Shown: piece after piece, positions 42,686-51,876 of the stretch | Numbering within the stretch: position 1 is the first letter of the stretch | How the letters are laid out: every line of letters begins with the position of its first letter | Source: CAVUPF01 sp963743285 | GTDB lineage: Bacteria; Actinomycetota; Thermoleophilia; Solirubrobacterales; 70-9 | Length of the DNA: 64,000 bases | Assembly: GCA_963743285.1 (NCBI GenBank) | Contig: CAVUPF010000004.1 | Span: 62,001-126,000 of the forward strand | Direction: 5' to 3' | Translations under genes and position numbers: made by a program | The notes under the pieces: generated by a model | The model's database searches: none | What the model saw: only the letters and a program-made list of their open reading frames with translations | Told to the model about the DNA's origin: nothing

Positions 42686-44132
42686 GGCCGGTCAGGCTAT
42701 CCGTGGGAGGGGCGGTTGGGGGGCGCGCCAGAGACCACGTCCACACCGCTCCGACCCCCGCCAAGGCGGCAACCAGGGGGATCATCACGAGCACGCGGCG
42801 CGGCGAGGCGACGAGCAGGGCGCTGATCGCCGTGATCGCGAGGAAGATCGTCGCCAGCAGCAGGGCCTCCCAGCGACGCTGTCTGGCGAGGACGATCAAG
42901 CCGAGGAGGCCGAAGCCGACCAGCGCCCAGTGCAGCGCCTCCCAGACGGGCTTGCGCATCACCTCGCGGGGACCGTGGGACCAGATGTCGCCGACCTTGG
43001 CCGCGACGAAGCCGGCGTATTCGAGCGGCTTTTCGGTGATGTCGCTTAAGAGCTGTTCGCGGCCCATGTGGGAGAGGGCCTTGTCGCTTTCGACGCCGGG
43101 ATATCGCTGGGCGGCCAGCGCGGCGAGGATCTGCTCGAGGCGGACCCGGGCGAGCACCGCGGCGAGGGTCGGGGCGGCGTCGGGCGACAGGTACTCGGCG
43201 GCAAGCCGCCGGCGCAGGCCCGGGTGGCGTTCAAGGACAGCCTGGCCGACCTTCTGGGGGTCGCCTCCCGAGGGCAGGTAGGTGCCAGAGAAGAGCACCT
43301 GGCCGCCGCCGGTGGAAAGCGGCACGAAGCGGCCCAGGGCAAGGGCGTTACGGATCGTCCAGGGGGCGACGATGAGGACGGCACCGGCGAGGAGGACCGC
43401 GGCCTGGGCGAGCGACCGGCGCCATTCCCGCTGCGCGGCGCGGGCGAAGACGACCAGCACGACTAAGCAGACGACCGCGAGATACTCGGGTCGGACCATC
43501 GCCGTGGCGCCGAAGAGCACTCCTGGGATCAGCCATCTGGCTGGAGCGCCCCCTCGCCGCGCAGGCGGGCCAGCGGGCTGGGCGTACGTCTCCGACCCCC
43601 CTTCATCCGGCCGCCCGCCTGAGAGGCGGGGCCGACCGGCGTCGGCAGCCCAAAGCGTCGAGAGAACCGCGGCGGAGAGCAGGGTCGCGGCGAGCGGCTC
43701 GCTGATCAGCATTCCCTGGTACTCCAGGAAGGCGGGGTAGATCGCGACCGCGCCGGCCCCGATCAGGCCGGCCGTCGGGCCGGATAGGCGGCGGCCGATC
43801 AGGTAGGCGAAAAGGACGGAGAGTGAGCCGATCAGGGCGAGGATCACCCGGGCGAAGCGTTCGTGGAAGCCGACGACCTCATAGACGCCGGCCACGAACA
43901 GCGGCAGGCCGGGCGAGTAGTTGTCCGACGGCTGGGTGGCATGCGGACCAGCTGTGAAGCCGTGGCCCTGGTCGAGGCTCCGGGCGATCCGGCTGTAGGC
44001 GACAGCGTCGTAGACCGGCGCTCTCCCTTCCCAGGCGTAATCGATCCGCAGGCCAAGGCCGAGCAGCAGGATCGCGACCAAAGCGGCAAGGCCTGCTCGC
44101 CCCCCGAATCGCCCCGCCAGCCCGCTGGTCAT
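42171..44132 (-). CDS. GT39-like membrane glycosyltransferase running into the next gene out of frame
   Basis: The conserved protein spans about 480 residues: LRIDYAWEGRAPVYDAVAYS, LAYLIGRRLSGPTAGLIGA-like helices, MVRPEYLAVVCLVVLVVF and APWTIRNALALGRFVPLSTG, ending near WSLARPPTAPP (about 42700). No stop follows, and the frame continues 515 nt inside the downstream paralogue, giving a 653-residue product with an Arg/Gly-rich non-natural tail. A lost stop or a nearby indel is likely, since both other frames stop just before ATG 42685. The ATG at 44132 is divergent from the sqdB-like gene, 76 bp apart. Confidence 0.65.
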   Translation of the reverse strand: MTSGLAGRFGGRAGLAALVAILLLGLGLRIDYAWEGRAPVYDAVAYSRIARSLDQGHGFTAGPHATQPSDNYSPGLPLFVAGVYEVVGFHERFARVILALIGSLSVLFAYLIGRRLSGPTAGLIGAGAVAIYPAFLEYQGMLISEPLAATLLSAAVLSTLWAADAGRPRLSGGRPDEGGSETYAQPAGPPARRGGAPARWLIPGVLFGATAMVRPEYLAVVCLVVLVVFARAAQREWRRSLAQAAVLLAGAVLIVAPWTIRNALALGRFVPLSTGGGQVLFSGTYLPSGGDPQKVGQAVLERHPGLRRRLAAEYLSPDAAPTLAAVLARVRLEQILAALAAQRYPGVESDKALSHMGREQLLSDITEKPLEYAGFVAAKVGDIWSHGPREVMRKPVWEALHWALVGFGLLGLIVLARQRRWEALLLATIFLAITAISALLVASPRRVLVMIPLVAALAGVGAVWTWSLARPPTAPPTDSLTGHACPDFAVDSRPPRTLWATHLDVAGDDRRAGTRAARLPGRRAPGEAQPRFARLLRAVQGALHGRQLRGPRVSRSSLQRLVAGSAAAIRRRVLRDGERPGRRRPDRRGAARGGGDHRRLLPRGAAFRPGRGADRGLRRRRLPVVHPYDGGADERAARDLHPAGRRPLLSLGL

Positions 44133-44193
44133 GGGCGGATGCTACGGCGCTCAAGTCCTCTGGCTCGCTTGGCGCGGCGGTTGCGTGGTCCGC

Positions 44194-44199
44194 TACCCT
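44194..44199 (+). promoter_or_regulatory. putative -10 box TACCCT
   Basis: TACCCT ends 9 nt before the ATG at 44209; near-leaderless arrangement as for other genes here. Confidence 0.4.
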
Positions 44200-44208
44200 G
44201 GCGCGCCT

Positions 44209-45384
44209 ATGCGCGTTCTCATCCTTGGGGGCGACGGCTACCTGGGCTGGCCGACGGCCTTGAGGTTCTCGGCCCGTGATCACGAGGTGGCGGTTCTCGA
44301 CAACTTCTCCCGCCGCCGCTGGCACCATGAGCACGGCAGCGCCTCGCTGACCCCGATCCGCGACCTCGAGGAGCGGATCGACGCCTGGCGTGAGATCGCC
44401 GGTCAGCAGATCCGCAGCTACGTCGGCGCCGTCGAGGACGGCGACTTCCTCGACGAGGTGGTCGCCGAGATCCGACCGGAAGCGGTCATTCACTACGGCG
44501 AGCAGCCCTCGGCGCCCTACTCGATGATGTCCCGCGAGCGCGCCGTCGAGACCCAGCAAACCAACGTGATCGGCACCCTCAACCTGCTCTTCTCGCTGCG
44601 CGATCACGTTCCCGACTGCCACCTGGTGAAGCTCGGGACGATGGGGGAGTACGGCACTCCCAACATCGACATCGAGGAGGGCTACATCGAGATCGAGCAC
44701 AAGGGACGACGCGACATACTGCCTTTCCCGAAGCTACCCGGCTCCCTGTACCACTGTTCCAAGGTCCACGATTCGACCAATGTCCATTTCGCCTGCCGTG
44801 TCTGGGGCCTGCGCGCGACCGACTTAAATCAAGGGGTCGTCTATGGGATCGAGACCCCCGAGACGGCCGGCGATGAGCGGTTGATCACCCGCTTTGACTA
44901 CGACGAGATCTTCGGTACGGTGCTAAACCGCTTCTGCGTGCAGGCGGTGATCGGCCACCCGCTCACCGTCTATGGCTCAGGCGGGCAGACCCGCGGCTTC
45001 CTCAACATCCGCGACACTCTGCGCTGCGTCGAGCTGGCGGTGGAGAACCCGGCCGAGCAGGGTGAGTTCCGCGTCTTTAACCAATTCACCGAGCAGTTCT
45101 CGGTCACCCAGCTCGCCGAGCTGGTCAAGGGCGCCGCCGAGCACCTTGGCTACACGGTCGAGGTGCAGCACTGCGAGAACCCCCGCGTCGAGTCCGAAGA
45201 CCACTACTACAACGCCGTCCACACCAAGCTGATCGACCTCGGCCTGCGCCCGACGCTGCTCGGCGAGGAGCTGGTCGCGTCGATGATCAAAGCGATCGAG
45301 CGGCATAAGGAGCACGTGATCGCTGCCTCGATCGACCCCCATACGCGGTGGAACCCGGCGAAATCTCCTGCTGGCCAGGCATAG
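44209..45384 (+). CDS. sqdB: SQD1/SqdB-like NAD-dependent epimerase (UDP-sulfoquinovose synthase family)
   Basis: 391 residues, extended short-chain dehydrogenase. Rossmann MRVLILGGDGYLGWPTAL opens the protein. It matches the SQD1 pattern closely: VIHYGEQPSAPYSMMSRERA, HLVKLGTMGEYGTPNIDIEE, YHCSKVHDSTN (Tyr and Lys of the SDR site), ATDLNQGVVYG, ITRFDYDEIFGTVLNRF, GGQTRGFLNIRDT and EFRVFNQFTEQFSV. SQD1 makes UDP-sulfoquinovose for sulfolipids or S-layer glycans. No sulfoquinovosyltransferase is obvious next to it, but divergent glycosyltransferases are. Confidence 0.82.
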   Translation: MRVLILGGDGYLGWPTALRFSARDHEVAVLDNFSRRRWHHEHGSASLTPIRDLEERIDAWREIAGQQIRSYVGAVEDGDFLDEVVAEIRPEAVIHYGEQPSAPYSMMSRERAVETQQTNVIGTLNLLFSLRDHVPDCHLVKLGTMGEYGTPNIDIEEGYIEIEHKGRRDILPFPKLPGSLYHCSKVHDSTNVHFACRVWGLRATDLNQGVVYGIETPETAGDERLITRFDYDEIFGTVLNRFCVQAVIGHPLTVYGSGGQTRGFLNIRDTLRCVELAVENPAEQGEFRVFNQFTEQFSVTQLAELVKGAAEHLGYTVEVQHCENPRVESEDHYYNAVHTKLIDLGLRPTLLGEELVASMIKAIERHKEHVIAASIDPHTRWNPAKSPAGQA

Positions 45385-45393
45385 GCCCACTGG

Positions 45394-45399
45394 TAGGAT
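45394..45399 (+). promoter_or_regulatory. putative -10 box TAGGAT
   Basis: TAGGAT ends 10 nt before the ilvB ATG at 45410, allowing at most a 3-5 nt leader and hence no attenuator for ilvB. Confidence 0.45.
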
Positions 45400-45409
45400 C
45401 GCGAGTCCG

Positions 45410-47089
45410 ATGAGAGCCGCGGACGCGCTGATGGAATCGCTCAAGGCCGAGGGTGTCGAGCACATCTTCGGGATCCCCGGCGGGGCCAACTTGCCGACCT
45501 ACGACGCGCTTGTCGATGCTGACGTCCGCCATATCCAGGTGAGGCACGAGCAGGGTGGTGGACATGCAGCGGAGGGGTATGCGAAGGCCTCCGGCCGGGT
45601 CGGCGTCGCCTTCGCCACCTCCGGGCCGGGTGCGACCAACCTGGTCACGGCGATCGCCGACGCGATGATGGATTCGGTGCCCACCGTGTTCGTCACCGGC
45701 CAAGTGCGGACTGAGCTGATCGGCACCGACGGCTTCCAGGAGGCCGACATCCTCGGCGCGACGCTGCCATTCGTCAAGCACTCCTTCCAGGTCACCGACC
45801 CCCGCCAGATCCCCGAGTACGTGCACGAGGCCTTCCACATCGCCTCGACCGGCAGGCCGGGCCCCGTGTTGGTGGACATCCCCCAGGACCTCTCGCGAGC
45901 CGAGATCGAGTACGAGCCGCGCAGCGAGGCGGTCGAGCTGCCCGGCTACAAGCCCTCGACCGCGGGCAACATCAAACAGATCCGGATCGCCGCCAAAGCG
46001 CTGGCGAACGCCCGGCGCCCGATCCTCTACACGGGTGGCGGCGTGATCAACGCAAACGCCTCAGAGGAGCTGCGCGAGCTGGCCGGCGCCGAGCGCTTTC
46101 CGGTCACCTCGACCTTGATGGGGCTGGGCGCCTTCCCCGCCTCGGGCGAGCAGTGGCTGGGGATGCTCGGGATGCACGGCACCCGCGCCGCCAACTACGC
46201 GATGGACGAGGCCGATCTGATCGTCGCGATCGGCGCCCGCTTCGACGACCGGATCACCGGCAAGCTCTCCGAGTTCGCCCCGCACGCCAAATTCATCCAC
46301 ATCGATATCGATCCGGCGGAGATCTCCAAGAACGTTCCCGCCCACATCCCGATCGTCGGCGACGTCAAGCAGGTACTGCCGAAGCTGACTCGCGAGTATC
46401 GCGCCCTCCAGGTCGACGCCTCCCGCCTCGACGCCTGGTGGAAGCGGATCCGCGCCTGGCAAGAGGAGCACCCCTTGGGCTATGAGCCTGGCACAGACGG
46501 CGAGATCAAGCCGCAGTTCATGATCGAGGCGATGCACCGAGCGACGCAGGGCGACGCGATCATCACCTCGGACGTCGGCCAGCACCAGATGTGGGCGGCG
46601 CAGTACTACGGCTTCGACAAGCCACGCCGCTGGATCAATTCCGGCGGGCTTGGCACGATGGGCTTCGGCCTGCCCGCGGGGGTCGGGGCCAAGGTTGCCT
46701 TTCCCGAGGAGACAGTCGTCTGCCTGGCCGGCGACGGAAGCCTGATCATGAACGTGCAGGAGCTGGCGACCTGCGCCACCGAAGAGATTCCGGTCAAGGT
46801 CTTCCTGATGAACAATGGCTACATGGGCATGGTCCGCCAGTGGCAGGAGCTCTTCTGGGACCGCCGCTACAGCTCGGTTGAGATGGGTCCGAGCCCCGAT
46901 TGGGTGAAGCTGGCGGAGGCGTTCGGCGTCACTGGGATGCGCTGCGAGGATTCGGCCGACCTCGAGGAGATGATGGCGACGGCGCTTGGGACCGCTGGGC
47001 CGGTGCTGCTCGACGTTCGCGTCTCCCCCGAGGAGAACTGTTTCCCGATGATCCCCGCTGGCGCGGCGGCGAGGGACATGGTGGGCTGA
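45410..47089 (+). CDS. ilvB: acetolactate synthase large subunit
   Basis: TPP- and FAD-dependent first common enzyme of branched-chain amino acid synthesis, 559 residues. The TPP-activating Glu is in VRHEQGGGHAAEGYA. ATSGPGATNLVTAIADAMMD and the TPP-binding GDGSLIMNVQELATC...NNGYMGMVRQWQ (GDG...NN) are clear. It overlaps ilvN by one base (TGATG). The regulatory subunit next door fixes the assignment over other TPP enzymes. Confidence 0.94.
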   Translation: MRAADALMESLKAEGVEHIFGIPGGANLPTYDALVDADVRHIQVRHEQGGGHAAEGYAKASGRVGVAFATSGPGATNLVTAIADAMMDSVPTVFVTGQVRTELIGTDGFQEADILGATLPFVKHSFQVTDPRQIPEYVHEAFHIASTGRPGPVLVDIPQDLSRAEIEYEPRSEAVELPGYKPSTAGNIKQIRIAAKALANARRPILYTGGGVINANASEELRELAGAERFPVTSTLMGLGAFPASGEQWLGMLGMHGTRAANYAMDEADLIVAIGARFDDRITGKLSEFAPHAKFIHIDIDPAEISKNVPAHIPIVGDVKQVLPKLTREYRALQVDASRLDAWWKRIRAWQEEHPLGYEPGTDGEIKPQFMIEAMHRATQGDAIITSDVGQHQMWAAQYYGFDKPRRWINSGGLGTMGFGLPAGVGAKVAFPEETVVCLAGDGSLIMNVQELATCATEEIPVKVFLMNNGYMGMVRQWQELFWDRRYSSVEMGPSPDWVKLAEAFGVTGMRCEDSADLEEMMATALGTAGPVLLDVRVSPEENCFPMIPAGAAARDMVG

Positions 47090-47634
47090 TGGAGGCAGGT
47101 ACTCCCGAGCTGGTCAGATTGGAGGACCTGCGGGTTCCCGGGCAGCTGAGCGGGCGCAAGCACATCCTTTCCATTCTGGTCGAGAACAAGCCCGGCGTCC
47201 TGGCGCGGATCGCCAGCCTCTTTGCGCGTCGCGGCTTCAACATCGACACCCTCGCCGTCGGTCCCACCGATGACCCGAACATCTCGCGGGTGACGCTGAC
47301 CCTCGACGGTGCCGTCCACCCGATCGACCAGGTCACCAAGCAGCTCCACAAGCTGGTCAACGTGCTGAAGATCCGCGACATGGAGCCGGAGGAGACAGTC
47401 GCTCGTGAGATGGCGATGTTCAAGGTCTCCTCGGCGATCGAGAACCGGGCCGAGATCATCCAGTTCTCCGAGATCTTCCGGGCCAAGATCGTCGATGTTT
47501 CGCGCCGCACGATGACGATCGAGGTGACCGGCTCGGCCGACAAGATCGAGGCCTTCGAGCGGATGATCCGCCCTCACGGTCTGATCGAGATGGTCAGGAC
47601 GGGAGAGATCGCGATCGCCCGTGGTAACGACTGA
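47089..47634 (+). CDS. ilvN: acetolactate synthase small (regulatory) subunit
   Basis: 181 residues. The N-terminal ACT domain (HILSILVENKPGVLARIASL, FARRGFNIDTLAVG) binds valine for feedback inhibition. The C-terminal domain (EIIQFSEIFRAKIVDVSRRT, IEVTGSADKIEAFERMIRPH) completes the IlvH family. The ATG overlaps the ilvB stop. Its last 14 nt overlap menF. Confidence 0.94.
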   Translation: MEAGTPELVRLEDLRVPGQLSGRKHILSILVENKPGVLARIASLFARRGFNIDTLAVGPTDDPNISRVTLTLDGAVHPIDQVTKQLHKLVNVLKIRDMEPEETVAREMAMFKVSSAIENRAEIIQFSEIFRAKIVDVSRRTMTIEVTGSADKIEAFERMIRPHGLIEMVRTGEIAIARGND

Positions 47635-49012
47635 GGTCCTGCTCGCCCGCCTGACGGAGGCGCTTGAGGCCACCGCCAGGCGTGGGCGGCGGACGCTGGT
47701 CAGCGTCACCGTGCCGGTCGAGGACGTCGATCCCTGCGCTGCGGTGTTCGTTTCGCGGCTGGCCTCGGATCGCTGGTTTTGCTGGGAGCAGCCCGACAGG
47801 AACTTCGCGCTGGCAGCCCTCGGGGTCGCCCACGAGGCGACATCCCGCGGAGACGACCGCTTCGCCGAGGTCGCCGAGGAGTGCCTCGGGACCGGGAGGG
47901 AGGCCGTGGTCGACGAGCCTAGCCGGCTGCCGGCGGGCGCCGGGCCAGTCTGGGTCGGCGGCTTCGCCTTCGACCCTGCCGGTGGCGCCTCCTCGACCTG
48001 GTCTTCGTTTTCACCAGGCTCGATGGTCCTCCCGGAACTCTCACTGTGCCGCAGTGGCGAGCAGACATTCCTGACCTTCAACACGATCGCCGGCCCGGGC
48101 GATGACGCCGCGGCGAGGGGCGCCCTGGAGGCGCGGCTGTCCGGGCTGCGCGCCGACCCGCTTCCGTTACTTGACCCGCATCCTGTCTCGCGCTCGGAGA
48201 TCCGCAGCGCCCGGCCGCCAGGCGAGTTCGAACGGGCGGTCGATGCGGCGACGAGAAGGATCGGCACGGGTGAGATGTGCAAGGTGGTGCTGGCCCGCGA
48301 GGTGGTCGTCAGCGCCGCCGCTGCGCACGACCCTGGCGCGATCTTCGGCGCCATGCGCGAGCAGTTCCCAGCCTGCTTTTGCTTTTGCTGCGGCACTCCT
48401 GAGGGCGCGTTCCTCGGCGCCAGTCCGGAGCTGCTCGTCCGCCGCGCGGGGGCGAGCGCGTCCACCGTGGCCCTGGCGGGGTCGACCCGCCGCAGCTCCG
48501 ACCCGGCCGTCGACGATCACCTGGGCGAGCAGCTCCTGCGCAGCGACAAGGACCGCCGCGAGCAGCGGATCGTCGTTGAGCGGATCGTCCGCGCCCTGCG
48601 CCCCCACGCGGTCTGGGTCGAGACGGCGGCCGAGCCGGAGATCGTCAAGGTGGCGAACATCCAGCACCTGGCGACGCCGGTCATAGCCCAGCTCACCGAG
48701 CCGCACTCGGCGATCGAGCTGGCCGGACTCCTGCACCCGACTCCAGCTGTGGGTGGAGAGCCCTGGCCGAGCACCGCCAATGCGATCGCGGAGCTGGAGC
48801 AGATGGACCGCGGCTGGTACGCGGGCCCGGTTGGCTGGATGGACGCGACCGAGGATGGCGAGTTCTGCGTCGCCCTGCGTAGCGCCCTCCTTCGCGACCG
48901 CGAGGCCCACCTCTACGCCGGGGTCGGCGTCGTAACCGGCTCCGATCCGGCTGCCGAGCTGGCCGAGACCGAGATCAAGCTTGGGGCGTTGTTGCCGCTG
49001 CTCGCCGAGTAG
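47621..49012 (+). CDS. menF: isochorismate synthase
   Basis: Converts chorismate to isochorismate, first step of classical menaquinone synthesis. 463 residues, with the chorismate-binding enzyme core: FERAVDAATRRIGTGEMCKV, VVLAREV, FLGASPELLVRR, LAGSTRRS, KDRREQRIVVERIV, LATPVIAQL, and LHPTPAVGGEPW. EntC/PchA-type siderophore or salicylate roles are possible for the family, but menD, menC, menA, menB and menE follow, so a menaquinone role is clear. GTG 47621 overlaps ilvN. Confidence 0.9.
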   Translation: MVTTEVLLARLTEALEATARRGRRTLVSVTVPVEDVDPCAAVFVSRLASDRWFCWEQPDRNFALAALGVAHEATSRGDDRFAEVAEECLGTGREAVVDEPSRLPAGAGPVWVGGFAFDPAGGASSTWSSFSPGSMVLPELSLCRSGEQTFLTFNTIAGPGDDAAARGALEARLSGLRADPLPLLDPHPVSRSEIRSARPPGEFERAVDAATRRIGTGEMCKVVLAREVVVSAAAAHDPGAIFGAMREQFPACFCFCCGTPEGAFLGASPELLVRRAGASASTVALAGSTRRSSDPAVDDHLGEQLLRSDKDRREQRIVVERIVRALRPHAVWVETAAEPEIVKVANIQHLATPVIAQLTEPHSAIELAGLLHPTPAVGGEPWPSTANAIAELEQMDRGWYAGPVGWMDATEDGEFCVALRSALLRDREAHLYAGVGVVTGSDPAAELAETEIKLGALLPLLAE

Positions 49013-49030
49013 CGGTGAAGGCTCGATTTT

Positions 49031-50779
49031 TCAGCTGGACGGCCCGATCGCCTGACTGACCAGGTCGGCCAAGCGGCGGTGGAGGCTGACGTTCGGCTCG
49101 CCGGCGATGGGTACCTCGATCAGGCCGCTGCCCGCGCCCAGCGCTTCGGGTAGCTGCTCCAAGGCCTCGATCCGGCGGTGGGTGAGGCCGAACAGGGCGG
49201 CGGCCCTGGCGACGTCCAGGCCCCGCGGGGTGCCGAGCAGGGCTTCGAACTCCTCAGGCGCCAGCGCTTGCTTTTGGGGAAGGAAGTGGAAGATGCCGCC
49301 GCCGCCGTTGTCGATGACGACGATCCGCACCGGGGTCGAGACCTCGCGCATCGCGGCGAGGCCGCCAAGGTCGTGCAGGAGGCCGAGGTCGCCGGTGATG
49401 ATCGTCGTCGGCTGACCCGTCGCGTCGGCGGCGCCGATTCCCGAGGAGATCAGCCCGTCGATTCCGTTGGCGCCGCGGTTGCAGAGGAAGTGGACATCCG
49501 CCTCGCCTCCCGACAGAAAGGCCTCCTGGTCGCGGATCGGCATGCTGGAGGCGGTATAGACGAGGTCGCCGTCGCGGTGGACGCGGCCCAGGGCCAGGTG
49601 GAGGCCCGGCTCAGTCAGGGCGCCGACCCCGTCAAGCCCAGTCGCGATCGCCTCCTGCGCCGCTCGCTCGGCGTCGAGCCAGGCCGAGGGCGGGCCCCGT
49701 TCCTCGCCGAGCCTCGCCGCCCAGCCGGCGGCCAGCCTGGTGGGGTCGGCGCGCAGCAGGGCGGCCGCCCTGCGGGTCGGCTCGTTCCAGCCCCCGTATG
49801 GGTCGATGAGGATCTGCTCGGCGCCGGAAGCAGCCAGCCAGGCACGCAGCGGCTTGCTGGTCGGCATCTCGCCGAAGCGCAGGACGAGGTCGGGCCTGAC
49901 CTCGGCTGCGAAGCGCTCGTCGCGCAGCAGCAGGTCGTAGGAGGCGATCACCCGGGCACGGTCGTGCGGCCCGCAGCGAAGCTGGGAGGTCGGCTCGGCG
50001 AGGATCGGCAGGCCGGCGGTCCGCGCCAGACGGGCGAGCGGCTCGCGCAGCTCGGCGTCGATCTGGCGCCCGGCGACGATCACCCCGGTGCGGGCGTCGC
50101 CGATCTGCTTTGCGACCTCTTCCAGCACCAACTCGGAGGGCTCCAGGTCGGGCGGCCTAACCGCGGTCAGCGGCCGCCCGCCGCGCCCTTTGAGCGCCAG
50201 GGGGTCGGTCGCCGTCACCGCGCCGTCGACGGTCACCGGGGCGAGCGGCTCGCGCCAGGGAAGGTTGAGATGGACCGGGCCCGGCCGCATCTCACCACGG
50301 GCGGCGGCGAGCGTCCGGCAGGCGAGCGAGCGGAAATGGAGCAGTCCCTCATCGTCGGCCTCGTGGATGCCGACCTCGCAGAACCAGCGCACCGAGGATC
50401 CGTAGAGCTTCAACTGGTCGATCGTCTGCCCGGCGCCGATCCCGCGCAGCTCGGGCGGACGATCGGCGGTCAGCGCGACCAGTGGAACCGCGGACTCGTC
50501 GGCCTCGCAGATCGCCGGGTGGAGGTTCGCCGCAGCCGTGCCGGAGGTGCAGAGCACCGCCACCGGCGTGCGCGTCGCCTGCGCGGCCCCGAGGGCTAAG
50601 TACGCTGCGGAGCGCTCATCGACGATCACGGTCACGTCGATCTCCGGCTGGCGCCAGAGCGCCACCGCCAGCGGGGTGGAGCGGGAGCCGGGGGCAATGA
50701 CCGCGCGGCGCAGACCGCCCCGCGCCAGCTCCTCGACGAAGGCGGAGGCCAGGGCGGTATTGCCGTTCGTAGGGTCCAC
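49031..50779 (-). CDS. menD: 2-succinyl-5-enolpyruvyl-6-hydroxy-3-cyclohexene-1-carboxylate synthase
   Basis: TPP-dependent enzyme joining isochorismate and 2-oxoglutarate. 582 residues: NTALASAFVEELARGGLRRA, IAPGSRSTPLAVAL, IVDERSAAYLALG (TPP Glu), TSGTAAANLHPAICEADE, and the C-terminal TPP site GDLGLLHDLGGLAAM...VVIDNGGGGIFHFLPQ. It converges with menF 18 bp away and is the last gene of the menB-A-C-D transcript. Confidence 0.94.
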   Translation of the reverse strand: MDPTNGNTALASAFVEELARGGLRRAVIAPGSRSTPLAVALWRQPEIDVTVIVDERSAAYLALGAAQATRTPVAVLCTSGTAAANLHPAICEADESAVPLVALTADRPPELRGIGAGQTIDQLKLYGSSVRWFCEVGIHEADDEGLLHFRSLACRTLAAARGEMRPGPVHLNLPWREPLAPVTVDGAVTATDPLALKGRGGRPLTAVRPPDLEPSELVLEEVAKQIGDARTGVIVAGRQIDAELREPLARLARTAGLPILAEPTSQLRCGPHDRARVIASYDLLLRDERFAAEVRPDLVLRFGEMPTSKPLRAWLAASGAEQILIDPYGGWNEPTRRAAALLRADPTRLAAGWAARLGEERGPPSAWLDAERAAQEAIATGLDGVGALTEPGLHLALGRVHRDGDLVYTASSMPIRDQEAFLSGGEADVHFLCNRGANGIDGLISSGIGAADATGQPTTIITGDLGLLHDLGGLAAMREVSTPVRIVVIDNGGGGIFHFLPQKQALAPEEFEALLGTPRGLDVARAAALFGLTHRRIEALEQLPEALGAGSGLIEVPIAGEPNVSLHRRLADLVSQAIGPSS

Positions 50780-50791
50780 GCGTCGCTGACC

Positions 50792-51850
50792 CTAGATGCG
50801 GTGGGCCTCCAGCGCCGCCTCGTCGATCTCCACGCCCAGCCCAGGGCCGTCGGGCAGTTCGAGCGTCCCATTGCGCAGCTCGCACTGGACCGCGGCGATC
50901 GTCGAGGCGAAGAGGCGCTGGGTGGCGAGTCCGTGGGCGAGTCCCGCGCCCTCGGCACCGGCCGCCTCACTCAGAGTCTGAGCGACCTGAGCCGCCGCTG
51001 CGATCCCGACCGGCCCGTCGAGGGCGCTGGAGAGGAAGGAGGGGAGGATCTCGGCGATCTCGATCGCCGCCTCCGGCCCGCCGACCTTCGAGAGCTTCAG
51101 CCCAGCGAGCCCGCAGGCGCCCAGCGCCACGGCCCGCTCAGCATCGGCGCGGCTCGCGACGCTCTCATCTCCAGCAATCGGGATCGAGGTGGCGCTCGCC
51201 ACCTCGATCGCCTCCTCCAAGGTCGCGACCGGCTGCTCGGCCAGCTCGACATCGAGCGGCTCAAGCGCAGCCAGCCTCTGCTTCGCGGTCTCCACATCCC
51301 AGGCGGCGTTGGCGTCGACTCGGATCCTCGCGTTCGGCCCGATCGCCTCGCGCACGGCGCGCACCTGCCCGACGTCGTCGCCGGCGCCGAGCTTCAGCTT
51401 GAAGGTGGAGAAGCCCTCCGCCAACCAGCGCAGCGCGTCCTCGGCCACCGCGGCCGGCTCGCCGGCGATCAGCGTCGCGTTGCAGAGAACTGGCGGCGAC
51501 CCGGCGGATGAGGGAGGGCCCTCAGCAGCAGCGCGCCGTCCCCGCAGGTCCATCAGCGCGGTGAGGGCGGCGCAACGGGCTGGCGGAGAGAGGGCGGCGG
51601 CCTCCCCGGTCAGCGCGGCCTCGTCGAGTGACTCGCGCTCGCCGAGGCGCTCCAACTCCTCGACGATCTGGGCCAGCGCGGTCCCGCCCCTCAACGCAAG
51701 CGGGACGGCTTCGCCAAGGCCGGTCAGCCCCTCCTCGGAACACAGCCGCAGCAGCACCATCTCGCGGCGCTCGAGCCGGCCACGGGCGGTCACGTACGGC
51801 TCGCGAAAGGGGAGCGCGTAGGGGATCACATCGACCGAGGCGATTCTCAC
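50792..51850 (-). CDS. menC: o-succinylbenzoate synthase
   Basis: Enolase-superfamily dehydratase, 352 residues. The catalytic KxK is in FKLKLGAGDD. Metal ligands follow: IRVDANAAWD (Asp), LAEQPV (Glu) and IAGDESV (Asp), then LKLSKVGG with the second Lys. Related N-acylamino-acid racemases share the fold, but its place between menA and menD settles the role. It is 12 nt upstream of menD. Confidence 0.92.
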   Translation of the reverse strand: MRIASVDVIPYALPFREPYVTARGRLERREMVLLRLCSEEGLTGLGEAVPLALRGGTALAQIVEELERLGERESLDEAALTGEAAALSPPARCAALTALMDLRGRRAAAEGPPSSAGSPPVLCNATLIAGEPAAVAEDALRWLAEGFSTFKLKLGAGDDVGQVRAVREAIGPNARIRVDANAAWDVETAKQRLAALEPLDVELAEQPVATLEEAIEVASATSIPIAGDESVASRADAERAVALGACGLAGLKLSKVGGPEAAIEIAEILPSFLSSALDGPVGIAAAAQVAQTLSEAAGAEGAGLAHGLATQRLFASTIAAVQCELRNGTLELPDGPGLGVEIDEAALEAHRI

Positions 51851-51876
51851 CCCGACAGCTTCTCACTCGCGGCGAG

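Noticed and set aside
46867..48465. 532-codon minus-strand frame over ilvN and menF
   Set aside because: Antisense to two recognised genes; no domain seen.
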